Assembly (NCBI GenBank): GCA_036351055.1
Contig: JAZBOH010000010.1
Span: 1 to 33,699, forward strand
DNA: 33,699 nt
DNA from: JABDPF01 sp036351055
GTDB lineage: Bacteria; Pseudomonadota; Gammaproteobacteria; Xanthomonadales; SZUA-36
Reading direction: 5' to 3'
Both the position numbers and the translations under genes were made by a program. This document shows positions 1 to 7,451 of this stretch, in pieces (position 1 is the stretch's first letter; every line of letters begins with the position of its first letter). Under the pieces are notes generated by a model. That model was not told the DNA's origin. It saw only the letters and a list, made by a program, of their open reading frames with translations, and ran no database searches.

Positions 1-1
1 C

Positions 2-349
2 TGCGACCTCTCGCGCGGCAAAATCGTGCTGTTCATCAGCCTGCTGTTATGGCTTGCCGGGCTGGGCACGGTCTTTTCATTCTCCAGCCTGGCGGATTTC
101 TACCCTCTGTCGTTTATCCCGGCGTTCGAGACGCGCACCATTTTTTCTTCGCTTGACTACATCGTGTCCAATTTCATGATGCCGCTCGGCGGCGTCCTGG
201 TTGCCGTGCTTGCCGGCTGGGGATTGAGCAGGCAAGCGGCCCGCAGCGAGTTGGCCCTGCGAAATAACCGGCTTTATGCGCTGTGGCGCCTGCTGGTGCG
301 CTACGTGGTGCCGGTGGCCATCGCCCTGGTGTTTGTAGTCAACCTCTGA
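2..349 (+). CDS. Sodium-dependent transporter (NSS/SNF family), C-terminal fragment
   Basis: The reading frame is open from base 2, so this is the last 115 or so residues of a gene that begins outside the window. It shows three hydrophobic segments: one starting KIVLFISLLLWLAG, one around NFMMPLGGVLVAVLAGWGL, and a C-terminal one ending AIALVFVVNL. A polar stretch (SRQAARSELALRNN) lies between the last two. The FMMPLGG segment and the final-helix layout match the end of bacterial neurotransmitter:sodium symporter homologues, which move amino acids or similar solutes with sodium across the inner membrane. The substrate cannot be told from this fragment. The family call is a recognition of pattern; no catalytic signature is contained here. 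Confidence 0.7.
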   Translation, partial: CDLSRGKIVLFISLLLWLAGLGTVFSFSSLADFYPLSFIPAFETRTIFSSLDYIVSNFMMPLGGVLVAVLAGWGLSRQAARSELALRNNRLYALWRLLVRYVVPVAIALVFVVNL

Positions 350-496
350 TTGTTGCCAGACGGTCGCCGGGGAGTTTGCTTCTCAGTTCCGCCAGGAGCC
401 GAAACGCCAGATTCTCATTGAAACTGTGTTTCCGGCAAAACGCTTCATGGTCTCCTATACTTTGTCCTTGTTTCTGACGTCGAGGAGACGACCTTC

Positions 497-1075
497 ATGG
501 AACGCATTCGCCCACAGAGATTTGTGCACATCGTTTACAGAACATACCGCTTTACTGAGATGTTGGCCTGGTACCAGGTCGTTTTCGGAGCCAGGGTTCT
601 CTATCAAAATCCCGCGCTTGCCTTCCTGACCTACGACGATGAGCACCATCGCTTCGCATTGGCTGACCTGTCTGTGCTTCGACCCGGCTGCACTGAAACC
701 GAGAAGGCGGGTATCACGGGTGTTGACCATGTCGCTTATACGTACGCGTCACTTGACGATCTGTTTGAGAATTACGAACAGCTCAAGGCGGAAGGTATCA
801 AGCCCTACTGGTGCGTTCACCATGGCCTGACTGTATCCATGTACTACGCGGACCCGGACGGCAACCAGATGGAGTTCCAGGTGGATGTTTTTGATTCCAG
901 CGAGGAATCCATGGCCTATATGTGCGGACCGGTCATGGCCGATAACCCCGTGGGCGTGGAATACGATCCCGAGGACTGGTTGGCGCAAAAACGCGCCGGA
1001 AAGCCGCTTTCAGAGTTCCTGGTGCGCAAGGACCACGAACCGGTATCCCCGATTCGCGGCAGGCTGGGAGGCTGA
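497..1075 (+). CDS. VOC-family (glyoxalase / extradiol dioxygenase-like) protein
   Basis: This 192-residue protein has the vicinal oxygen chelate layout: a first beta-alpha module starting RFVHIVYRTYRFTEMLAWY and a second starting ITGVDHVAYTYASLDDLFE. Likely metal ligands are His11, His78 and Glu126, the last in the classic YADPDGNQMEFQVD stretch. One two-module chain fits small type I dioxygenase-like or glyoxalase-like enzymes, which use a divalent metal to handle vicinal-oxygen substrates. The tail after residue 135 (EYDPEDWLAQKRAGKPLSEF) is an extension also seen in catechol dioxygenase-like relatives. A GAGGAG ribosome site lies about nine bases before the ATG, and a TATACT hexamer at 456-461 could be a -10 element. 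The substrate is unknown and the neighbours give no clue. Confidence 0.8.
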   Translation: MERIRPQRFVHIVYRTYRFTEMLAWYQVVFGARVLYQNPALAFLTYDDEHHRFALADLSVLRPGCTETEKAGITGVDHVAYTYASLDDLFENYEQLKAEGIKPYWCVHHGLTVSMYYADPDGNQMEFQVDVFDSSEESMAYMCGPVMADNPVGVEYDPEDWLAQKRAGKPLSEFLVRKDHEPVSPIRGRLGG

Positions 1076-1101
1076 TTGGGAGCCCCTGCTCGTGAAACCC
1101 C

Positions 1102-1719
1102 CTATATCTCCTCTTCCTCGACTTTCTTGATAATGATGACTTTCTCGCCATGGGCCTCGTGGAGTTCACCCATGTCGTCACCCGGTTCACCGTGCGTGAT
1201 CCTGATGACCTTGTGCGCGGTTTCCTGCCCTTCGTGCAGCACTTCGACATCGACATCCATCTCGCCGTGGTCTTCCTCCTCGTGGATCATGATGACCTTG
1301 TGGCCGCCTGAAGCGCGCAGGGCTTCGAGGTCGATGTCTCCGTCTTCACTGATCCAGACCGTTTCTTCACATTCCTCGCCGCCTTCGCAGATGATCTCGA
1401 CGTCGGCGTGCACGATCTTGTGCATGCCGTGCACCTCGCCATCGCCCAGGCCGGTATCCAGCAGTTCGCCATCGACATAGATCTCGATTCCGTCCTCGGT
1501 GCGCAGCAGGTCAACCGTCTTCCCGCTCCCGGTCACGATGGTTTCCGCGTCACCCACGGCCAGGTGGCTCAGGTCGGTTTCTTCCAGCTCGAAATCATCG
1601 GTGCTCAGCGCCACGACGTATTTCTTCTCAACGACCACTTCCGGGTCCTCTCCGGCAACGACTGAACTTGCACCCAGGAAAAAAATGCCGCTTGCCAGCA
1701 AAAGAATGATCTGTTTCAT
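1102..1719 (-). CDS. Acidic exported protein with four HKVI-like repeats, function unknown
   Basis: The start at 1719 is chosen because a GGAGAG site precedes it and a good signal peptide follows (MKQIILLLASGIFFLGASS, cleavage near VVA/GE at residue 23). A longer frame to 1821 is possible but has no such support. The mature part is very rich in Glu, Asp and His. Four related short motifs occur: MHKIVHADVE (about 99), GHKVIMIHEE (139), AHKVIRITHGE (168) and GEKVIIIKK (191). Two cysteines lie at 111 and 117 (CEGGEEC). The composition suggests metal or cation binding in the periplasm, but that is inference; I do not recognise a family. It is divergent from the ECF sigma operon starting at 1924, so it could be a target of that sigma factor. 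Confidence 0.65.
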   Translation of the reverse strand: MKQIILLLASGIFFLGASSVVAGEDPEVVVEKKYVVALSTDDFELEETDLSHLAVGDAETIVTGSGKTVDLLRTEDGIEIYVDGELLDTGLGDGEVHGMHKIVHADVEIICEGGEECEETVWISEDGDIDLEALRASGGHKVIMIHEEEDHGEMDVDVEVLHEGQETAHKVIRITHGEPGDDMGELHEAHGEKVIIIKKVEEEEI

Positions 1720-1923
1720 ACGGGTCTCTCCGTCCTTTTCGGTTTTGATGCATGCGTTAACCGGACACCCCGGCCAACACTCCTGAATGTAATGACGCCG
1801 GAATGCCGGGTAGCGTCGCAAAAATTCCGCTTCGCCTTCAATAGCGTTATAAGCTTACCTCCGCCAAAGTATTTCTTGATACCAGCTAACCAAACGAACG
1901 AAGCCTTCGTCTAGACCTTTGTA

Positions 1924-2475
1924 ATGAGCCAGAGCGAAGAAAAAACCATCCGCAAAGCCGCAGCCGGCGACCGCCTGGCGTTCCGCGACCTGGTACTGGA
2001 ACACAGCCACGCCATGTTCCGCCTGGCCTGGCGGCTCAGCGGTGACCAGACAGCCGCCGACGATATCGTCCAGGAGGCTTTTATCAAGGCCTGGCAGAAA
2101 GTCGGTGACTTCCGCATGGACTCCAGTTTCCGTTCCTGGGTCAGCCGCATCACGGTCAATACGGCGATGGACTACCTGCGCAAGCAGTCCAGGCTCGCTG
2201 CACGGACGGCCGCGGAACCGGAGTGGGAACGCAGCCGGGAGGGCTCCGAGACACCAAGACACGACGTGCAGATCGATATCCAGACCCAGACGCATGCCGC
2301 CTTGATGCAGCTGAGCGAAAAAGAGCGTGCCGCGTTGATGCTCCGGCATTTCGAAGGTCACTCCATCAAGGAGATCGCACAAATGCTCGACCTGACAAGC
2401 AACGCCTGCAAACAAACGATCTTCCGCGCGGTCCGCAAAATGCGTATTGAACTGGCCCCATTGGTGACAACATGA
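1924..2475 (+). CDS. ECF-type RNA polymerase sigma factor
   Basis: This 183-residue protein has the two-domain ECF layout. Sigma region 2 lies at about 17-90, with DIVQEAFIKAWQKV as the -10 recognition helix region and SSFRSWVSRITVNTAMDYLR after it. Region 4 is at about 125-178 (LSEKERAALMLRHFEGHSI, then a helix-turn-helix in IKEIAQMLDLTSNACKQTIF). Between them is a short Arg-rich linker. An in-frame stop at 1912 rules out a longer start; no clear ribosome site is seen. The last codons overlap the next gene by four bases (ATGA), so sigma factor and anti-sigma-like protein are translationally coupled. Weak sigma-70-like hexamers (TTCCGC 1825-1830, TATAAG 1848-1853, 17-base spacer) are only a suggestion. 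Confidence 0.93.
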   Translation: MSQSEEKTIRKAAAGDRLAFRDLVLEHSHAMFRLAWRLSGDQTAADDIVQEAFIKAWQKVGDFRMDSSFRSWVSRITVNTAMDYLRKQSRLAARTAAEPEWERSREGSETPRHDVQIDIQTQTHAALMQLSEKERAALMLRHFEGHSIKEIAQMLDLTSNACKQTIFRAVRKMRIELAPLVTT

Positions 2476-3230
2476 AAAAGATCACGAACGACGACCTGGT
2501 TCTGCTGTATTACGGCGAACACGATGATCCCGGGCTGGCCAAAATGGTAGCCGCCGACCCCGAACTTTCAGCACGGTTTGAAGCCCTGGGCAACGAGTTG
2601 GGGCAGATCGACAGCTTCTCGCCACCGGCACGCGATGACAATTATGGTGTGGACACGTGGATGAAAATCTCGCCGCAACTCGCCGTATCCCATGAAAAAC
2701 CGGCCGGATACTGGAGCAGGCTTCGCGCTGGACTGGCACAGCCACGTTTCAGCCTTGCCGGCGTGGCGGCAGTAGCCGTCGTGGCCGTTCTGACCTTCAT
2801 GCTGGGAAGACAGGACACGCAACCCGGCATGGAACTACCCATCGATAACAAAATCTCGCAGAGTACGGCGATGGCACAACTGGACACCGAGCGCCTGTTG
2901 ACCTCATCGGTATCCGGACACCTGGAACAACTCAATATCGTTCTGACCGAGTTCGCCAACTCTGATCATTCACGAACCAACGAAGCGGAACGGGCTACCG
3001 ACATGCTGGTAGCCAACCGCCTGTACCGACAGGCCGCTGCAGCACGCGGCGACCACGCACTGGCCAGTTTCCTGGCCGGGCTCGAGCCCCTGCTGATCGA
3101 AATGGCTTACGAGGCCCACCGGGATTCACCGGCCACGCGTAGCCGTATGCAGCAGGAAATACGGGACAGCTTGCTGTTCCGCGTGCGCGCCGTCAGCCAG
3201 CGCCTCCAGAACTCAACGATTTCGACATAA
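2472..3230 (+). CDS. Membrane anti-sigma-like protein without a zinc motif
   Basis: This 252-residue protein directly follows the ECF sigma gene with an ATGA overlap, the usual place for an anti-sigma factor. Residues 1-92 are soluble and would face the cytoplasm. One membrane helix spans about 94-112 (SLAGVAAVAVVAVLTFML), and about 140 residues lie beyond it, probably in the periplasm, with a helix-rich sequence (HLEQLNIVLTEFANSD; LASFLAGLEPLLIEMAYEAH). The protein contains no cysteine at all, so it lacks the HxxxCxxC zinc motif of ZAS-type anti-sigma factors. The N-terminus (DDLVLLYYGEHDDPGLAKMV) does resemble the start of such proteins. The role is inferred from position and topology. The gap to the next gene is nine bases. 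Confidence 0.75.
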   Translation: MKKITNDDLVLLYYGEHDDPGLAKMVAADPELSARFEALGNELGQIDSFSPPARDDNYGVDTWMKISPQLAVSHEKPAGYWSRLRAGLAQPRFSLAGVAAVAVVAVLTFMLGRQDTQPGMELPIDNKISQSTAMAQLDTERLLTSSVSGHLEQLNIVLTEFANSDHSRTNEAERATDMLVANRLYRQAAAARGDHALASFLAGLEPLLIEMAYEAHRDSPATRSRMQQEIRDSLLFRVRAVSQRLQNSTIST

Positions 3231-3239
3231 GGACTGATC

Positions 3240-4604
3240 ATGCCGAACATACAGAAACTCACGAAACTTGCACTGGTCTCCGCACTGGTCGCTACAGCCG
3301 CCATGGCGCAAACACCCTACGACGAAGGCCAGAAGGCCTTGCGCAACCAGGACTGGATGGAAGCCGTCGACTATTTCGAAGAGGCCATCAAGGATGACAG
3401 GAGCCAGGGCGACGCAGCCTCCTACTGGATGGCCTACGCCTATTTCAAAGCGGGGCGCCGCAACGAGGGCGAGCGCGAGCTGCGCCGCCTGGAACGCAAC
3501 TATCCTGACAGCCGCTGGGTGAAAGAAGGCCAGGCCTTGCGCATCGAGTACCAGGACCCGGACAAATCCGCTGCAAAAATCGCATCCGGTGCGCTGGAAA
3601 TGGACGAGGAAATGAAACTCTTCGCCCTGATGCAGTTGATGGAGCGCAACCCCGAACGCACCACACCCCTGGTGCTGGACATGGTAAATAACGCAAGCTC
3701 GAAAAGGGCCCGCCGTGATGCGCTGTTCCTGCTGGCCATGAGCGACGAACCAGTCGCGCGCCAGGCCGTATCCGATATCGCCCGCAACAGCAGCGACCCG
3801 GCAATGCAGCGCCAGGCAATCGAAATGCTCGGCGTGATGGAAGCCACCGACGAGTTGCAGGCCCTCTATCCAACGCAGGACCATGAAACCAGGGTGGCCA
3901 TCATCGAATCGCTGTCTATTGCCGGCGATACCGAGATGCTCAGGCAGATCCTGGCAACAGAAACCGATCCCGAGCTGCGCAAGGCCGCCATTTTCGGTGT
4001 CGCCATGCACGGTGATGCCGATACCAACGAGTTTGCCGAAGAGATCTATAACGCCGCGCAAAGCGTCGATGAAAAACTCACGGTGCTGGATGCCATGGTC
4101 ATGATGGACGACGCCGAAGAACTGGCGCTGAAGATCCTGAAAACAGAATCCGATCCCCGGCTCCAGATGCACGCCATTCACATGCTGGGCATCATGGATG
4201 CCACCGGGGAACTGGCCGAGTTATATAACAACATGCCGGACAGGAACGTTCGCATGGCCGTGCTGGAGGCGCTGTCCATTGCTGATGACTCCGACGCCCT
4301 GGTGGACATCCTCGAATCGGAGAAAGACCCACAACTGCGATCTACCGCCGTTCAGATGCTGGCCATTAACGGCAGCCCGGAAGCGTCCGCTTACCTGGTC
4401 GACATGTACCCGGGTGCCACGCGCGACGAAAAGCGAGACATCATCCAATCCATGCTGGTCCTCGATGATGCGGATGCCTTGCTGGCGTTGATGAAACAGG
4501 AAGAGGATAGCCAACTGAAACGTGAAATGTTGCAAATGCTGAGCGTGATGGGGTCCGAAGAAGTTGATGACGCCCTGTTCGAACTGCTGGAGAAAGAACA
4601 ATGA
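3240..4604 (+). CDS. Exported TPR plus HEAT-repeat protein
   Basis: A signal peptide is clear (KLALVSALVATAAMAQ, cleavage after residue 23 or so). Residues 25-105 look like tetratricopeptide repeats (YDEGQKALRNQDWMEAVDYF; AAWMAYAYFKAGRRNEGERE-like pattern). From about 150 to the end the protein is a run of HEAT-like helical pairs with a roughly 62-residue super-period. Examples are AIEMLGVMEATDELQALY, AIHMLGIMDATGELAELY, AVQMLAINGSPEASAYLV and MLQMLSVMGSEEVDDALF, each followed by a second helix pair such as VLEALSIADDSDALVDIL. Such solenoids bind other proteins; no enzyme signature is seen. It sits in the ECF operon and overlaps the next HEAT gene by four bases. The exact partner is unknown. 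Confidence 0.85.
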   Translation: MPNIQKLTKLALVSALVATAAMAQTPYDEGQKALRNQDWMEAVDYFEEAIKDDRSQGDAASYWMAYAYFKAGRRNEGERELRRLERNYPDSRWVKEGQALRIEYQDPDKSAAKIASGALEMDEEMKLFALMQLMERNPERTTPLVLDMVNNASSKRARRDALFLLAMSDEPVARQAVSDIARNSSDPAMQRQAIEMLGVMEATDELQALYPTQDHETRVAIIESLSIAGDTEMLRQILATETDPELRKAAIFGVAMHGDADTNEFAEEIYNAAQSVDEKLTVLDAMVMMDDAEELALKILKTESDPRLQMHAIHMLGIMDATGELAELYNNMPDRNVRMAVLEALSIADDSDALVDILESEKDPQLRSTAVQMLAINGSPEASAYLVDMYPGATRDEKRDIIQSMLVLDDADALLALMKQEEDSQLKREMLQMLSVMGSEEVDDALFELLEKEQ

Positions 4605-5629
4605 GAACACTGATCGTTGGTTTGTTGCTGGCCCTGTTCAGCGGCACCGTTATCGCCCAGCCCCCGGAACTGGGCAACGCGGACGTGGTCGAGCGCTTGT
4701 CCATCACGGACCCGGCCCAGGTGGTCCGGAAAACGGGAGACGGCTGGTTCGCCTTGGAATTGCCGGCGATCGAGGGCACCCGGACCTCCTGTTGCTGGGA
4801 CGGAAACTGGAAGTTCCGCAAACAGACCGGTTGCAGCCTGGATGAAGATGCACACAGTTACGGAACCACTTCACATTCGCCGTTGGAAGACACCGTCATT
4901 GTTTACGCCAAAGTTGAATCGGGCGAAGTTTCCCGGCTCAAGGTGACGGGTGAACACTGCCCGATGGACGGGGGCGGCCAGTCCCTGACCTGGATTGGTG
5001 AAACGGACAGCCAGGATACGCTGGAATTCCTGGAGTCCCTGGCTCGCCAGGGTTCCAGGAAAAACGTGAGTCACCCAGCCCTGTGGGCCATGGCCCTGCA
5101 CGCCGACGATGGCGCCAGCACCCGCCTTAATACCCTGGCACGTGAAAGAGACGGCGACCTGGCGGAACAGGCGATTTTCTGGCTGGGCGAGGCGCGCGGC
5201 CAGGCGGGCTGCGAAATGCTCAAAGACCTGCTCGACGAACTACCGGTTGGCGAGAAGCGCCGGCATATCAACTTTGCCTTGAGTCAGAACCGTTCGGATG
5301 AGGCCGTTGGCCTGCTCTCGGATATTGCCCGAAACGACAGGGACCCGGAGCAACGTGGCATGGCGCTGTTCTGGCTGGCCCAGGAAAACCCCGGGGTCGC
5401 GGAAAAGCTGATCGTCGAGGTGATTGAAACCCAACGGAACGAAGAAGTCCTGGAGAAGGCCGTGTTCGCCATGTCGCAACTGCCTCCGGAAACCAGCGGC
5501 CCCATGCTGCTCGCCCTGGCCCAGGATAAAAACGCACCGCGCGAGGCGCGTCGCCAGGCTCTTTTCTGGCTGGCCAATTCAGATGACGAGGAATCGGTCT
5601 CGGCATTGACTGAAATCCTGACCCGCTGA
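4601..5629 (+). CDS. Exported cysteine-containing HEAT-repeat protein
   Basis: The start overlaps the previous gene by ATGA. A signal peptide (MRTLIVGLLLALFSGTVIAQ) precedes a 342-residue protein. Residues 40-135 form an N-terminal domain with a Cys pair (SCCWDGNW), a further Cys in KQTGCSLDED and one in GEHCPMDGGG, suggesting disulfides. From about 150 the sequence becomes HEAT-like helices (HPALWAMALHADDGASTRL; AEQAIFWLGEARGQAGCEML; RGMALFWLAQENPGVAEKLI; RRQALFWLANSDDEESVSAL). The recurring AxFWLA/G core is a PBS-lyase/HEAT signature. Function is unknown. The pairing of two different exported HEAT proteins behind a sigma/anti-sigma pair suggests an envelope sensing or response module, which is inference. 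Confidence 0.85.
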   Translation: MRTLIVGLLLALFSGTVIAQPPELGNADVVERLSITDPAQVVRKTGDGWFALELPAIEGTRTSCCWDGNWKFRKQTGCSLDEDAHSYGTTSHSPLEDTVIVYAKVESGEVSRLKVTGEHCPMDGGGQSLTWIGETDSQDTLEFLESLARQGSRKNVSHPALWAMALHADDGASTRLNTLARERDGDLAEQAIFWLGEARGQAGCEMLKDLLDELPVGEKRRHINFALSQNRSDEAVGLLSDIARNDRDPEQRGMALFWLAQENPGVAEKLIVEVIETQRNEEVLEKAVFAMSQLPPETSGPMLLALAQDKNAPREARRQALFWLANSDDEESVSALTEILTR

Positions 5630-5719
5630 CTTTTTCACGCAGTACTTCACACTGAACGGACTATTCCCCATGCTGGACGGTTTCACAACCGTCCTCATCG
5701 GCGATACAATCGGGTGCAA

Positions 5720-5746
5720 TAGGGGAAATGTCAATTTAGGGGAAAT
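5720..5746. promoter_or_regulatory. Paired TAGGGGAAAT direct repeats upstream of the collagen-like gene
   Basis: TAGGGGAAAT occurs twice in the same direction, at 5720-5729 and 5737-5746, a 17-base period. The repeats lie about 100 bases before the collagen-like start codon, inside the only long non-coding gap on this side (5630-5841). The arrangement fits a direct-repeat binding site for an activator. The protein that binds is not known. Confidence 0.4.
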
Positions 5747-5780
5747 CTCACCGGACTTCTCATTTTCCCTATCTATGGGG

Positions 5781-5799
5781 TCAGTCAAGGAATGACTGA
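5781..5799. other. Small inverted repeat in the collagen-gene leader
   Basis: TCAGTCA and TGACTGA pair perfectly over 7 bases around an AGGAA loop. It lies about 43 bases before the start codon at 5842. It could be a weak leader hairpin or a regulator half-site pair; the sequence alone does not decide. Confidence 0.3.
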
Positions 5800-5841
5800 T
5801 GGCTTCACAAATGAAGCAAGTAATGAAAGGGAGTTCAAGAT

Positions 5842-7380
5842 ATGCGATTCAAACAGCTACTGTTTGGCGTTCTGCCGTTCCTGTTTGCCACTTCTGTCGG
5901 CGCGAAAATCCTTGCCCCGCCACAGGTATCGGAAATCCTGGTCGACTTCGACAACCACGAAATCACCATCATCGGTGACAACTTCGCCAATCCCGCGATT
6001 ACCCTGGGTAGTGTCCCGGGCTACCTGCCGCTGATTGACTCCGATTCGGAGTTTGTCAGGGTAGAACTGCCTGCCGTGCCCAATGGAGATTACAAGCTCA
6101 CGCTCTGGCAATACCGGAACGACCGATACAGCGGCCGGGACATCGCCAGGGCACGGTCCTGGCAGCTCTACACGGTCCAATATGACCTGACCATCGGTTC
6201 AGCCGGGTCGGGGGGGGGCCAGGGCCTGCCAGGGGCGATGGGGCCTCCAGGGCCAGAAGGCCCCCAGGGTGAGGTTGGTCCACAAGGCGAAACCGGCCCA
6301 CAGGGCGAAACCGGCCCACAGGGCGAGGCCGGTCCACAGGGTGAAGCCGGTCCACAGGGTGAAGCCGGCCCACAGGGTGAAGCCGGCCCACAGGGCGAGG
6401 TCGGTCCACAGGGCGAGGTCGGTCCACAGGGCGAGGCCGGCCCACAAGGCGAGCTTGGCCCACAAGGCGAAGTTGGCCCACAAGGCGAAGTTGGCCCACA
6501 GGGCGAAGTTGGCCCACAGGGCGAGGTTGGCCCACAGGGCGAGGTTGGCCCACAGGGCGAGGTTGGCCCACAGGGCGAAATTGGCCCGCAGGGTAATCCC
6601 GGCGTAGCGGGCAGCACGGGTCCGCAGGGACCCCGCGGTGAAACAGGCCCACGAGGCCCCCAGGGTGATACCGGACCTCGAGGACTGCAGGGCGATACCG
6701 GCCCGCAAGGCCCACAGGGTAGTCAGGGGCCCCAGGGTGAGCCAGGGCTTGGACTGGAGGTTCTTTTTGGTCGCTCCTGCCAGCCGGGTTACTACCTGAG
6801 GGGCTTTACCGGCGAAGGCGACCTGATCTGTGATCCGCTGTCGGTCACGAGCGAACCAACGGTTGATTACCGGGCCTTTGTCAGCAGTCAGACTTATAGT
6901 GGGAACCTGGGTGGTATCAGCGGCGCCGATGCGCGTTGCAGTCAACTGGCCCAGGAAGCGGGGCTGGACGAAGGCCGCCCCTGGTACGCCTGGATTGCAG
7001 ATGGCACCGACGGCGTGCGCCTGGAAAACTTCTGGGATGCCGGTCCCTGGTACCTGGTCGATGGAACCCTGGTAGCCCACAGCTCCGGCGACCTTGAGTT
7101 CGGCGATCTCACGAACCCGATCAACCTGGATGAAAACGGGCTGCGGATAAGCAGTCCAGCCCTGGGTAATCCCGGTGTATGGACCGGGCCCATGTGGGTG
7201 GAAGGCTCGCTTTCCGGTGACTCCTGCAACGACTGGACAAGTTCCAGCGGTACGAGTTCAGGCACCGGGGGTGACTTCAATGCAACGGACACGGGTTGGT
7301 GGCAGGAAGGGCCAAACCTTGCCTGCTCAAACCAGATGCGGCTGTACTGCCTGGAATCGAGTGACCTGCTTATTAATTGA
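5842..7380 (+). CDS. Secreted collagen-like protein with IPT-like and DUF1554-like domains
   Basis: The 512-residue protein begins with a signal peptide (LLFGVLPFLFATSVGA). Residues 27-90 look like an IPT/TIG immunoglobulin-like fold (ITIIGDNFANPAITLG). A linker reaches a Gly-X-Y collagen region from about 128 to 301. Its core, 140-247, is 18 uninterrupted GPQGEx hexapeptides (x = V, T, A, L or I); a less regular stretch with Arg and Asp follows. The C-terminal part, about 325-508, resembles the DUF1554 lectin-like domain (ISGADARCSQLAQEAGL, PWYAWIADGTDG, end of domain CSNQMRLYCLE). GGGAG precedes the ATG by eight bases. The protein probably trimerises at or beyond the cell surface. Nine G in a row at 6210-6218 make the frame prone to slippage. 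Confidence 0.9.
   Translation: MRFKQLLFGVLPFLFATSVGAKILAPPQVSEILVDFDNHEITIIGDNFANPAITLGSVPGYLPLIDSDSEFVRVELPAVPNGDYKLTLWQYRNDRYSGRDIARARSWQLYTVQYDLTIGSAGSGGGQGLPGAMGPPGPEGPQGEVGPQGETGPQGETGPQGEAGPQGEAGPQGEAGPQGEAGPQGEVGPQGEVGPQGEAGPQGELGPQGEVGPQGEVGPQGEVGPQGEVGPQGEVGPQGEVGPQGEIGPQGNPGVAGSTGPQGPRGETGPRGPQGDTGPRGLQGDTGPQGPQGSQGPQGEPGLGLEVLFGRSCQPGYYLRGFTGEGDLICDPLSVTSEPTVDYRAFVSSQTYSGNLGGISGADARCSQLAQEAGLDEGRPWYAWIADGTDGVRLENFWDAGPWYLVDGTLVAHSSGDLEFGDLTNPINLDENGLRISSPALGNPGVWTGPMWVEGSLSGDSCNDWTSSSGTSSGTGGDFNATDTGWWQEGPNLACSNQMRLYCLESSDLLIN
6210..6218 (+). repeat. G9 homopolymer inside the collagen-like coding region
   Basis: Nine consecutive G encode part of Ser-Gly-Gly-Gly just before the collagen region. 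Losing one G moves translation to a frame that stays open through the repeats and ends at 6607. Gaining one G gives a stop at 6270-6272. The tract sits where an on/off switch would remove the collagen and C-terminal domains. Confidence 0.8.
6259..6582 (+). repeat. 18 tandem copies of an 18-bp collagen repeat (GPQGEx)
   Basis: Eighteen in-frame units of 18 bases each code for Gly-Pro-Gln-Gly-Glu-x. The sequence GGCCCACAGGGCGA recurs with only third-base and sixth-codon changes, and the last units (x = Val) are nearly identical. This implies recent expansion by slippage or recombination, so copy number probably differs among strains. Confidence 0.95.
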
Positions 7381-7398
7381 GCAGACCTGGACGTGGAA

Positions 7399-7429
7399 GC
7401 GCCACCGGGAAAAACAGACCCGGTGGCGC
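7399..7429. terminator. Perfect 11-bp hairpin between convergent genes
   Basis: GCGCCACCGGG (7399-7409) and CCCGGTGGCGC (7419-7429) pair fully around a nine-base A-rich loop. It lies 18 bases after the collagen-like stop and 22 bases from the end of the minus-strand gene at 7452. There is no good T run on either side. It is probably a shared transcription end or RNA-stabilising hairpin. Confidence 0.6.
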
Positions 7430-7451
7430 ATCGCTTCTGTAATTCAGCGGA

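Noticed and set aside
1720..1821. N-terminal extension of the acidic exported protein
   Set aside because: The extra 34 residues would bury the signal peptide, and a ribosome site supports the later ATG.
6259..6582. Regular 18-bp repeats considered as a CRISPR-like array
   Set aside because: There are no spacers, units are contiguous and in frame, and they code for collagen triplets.
6168..6617. Antisense frame encoding repeated Cys-Gly-Pro units across the collagen repeats
   Set aside because: It is the mirror of the GPQGEx repeats; it has no ribosome site or domain outside the repeat.
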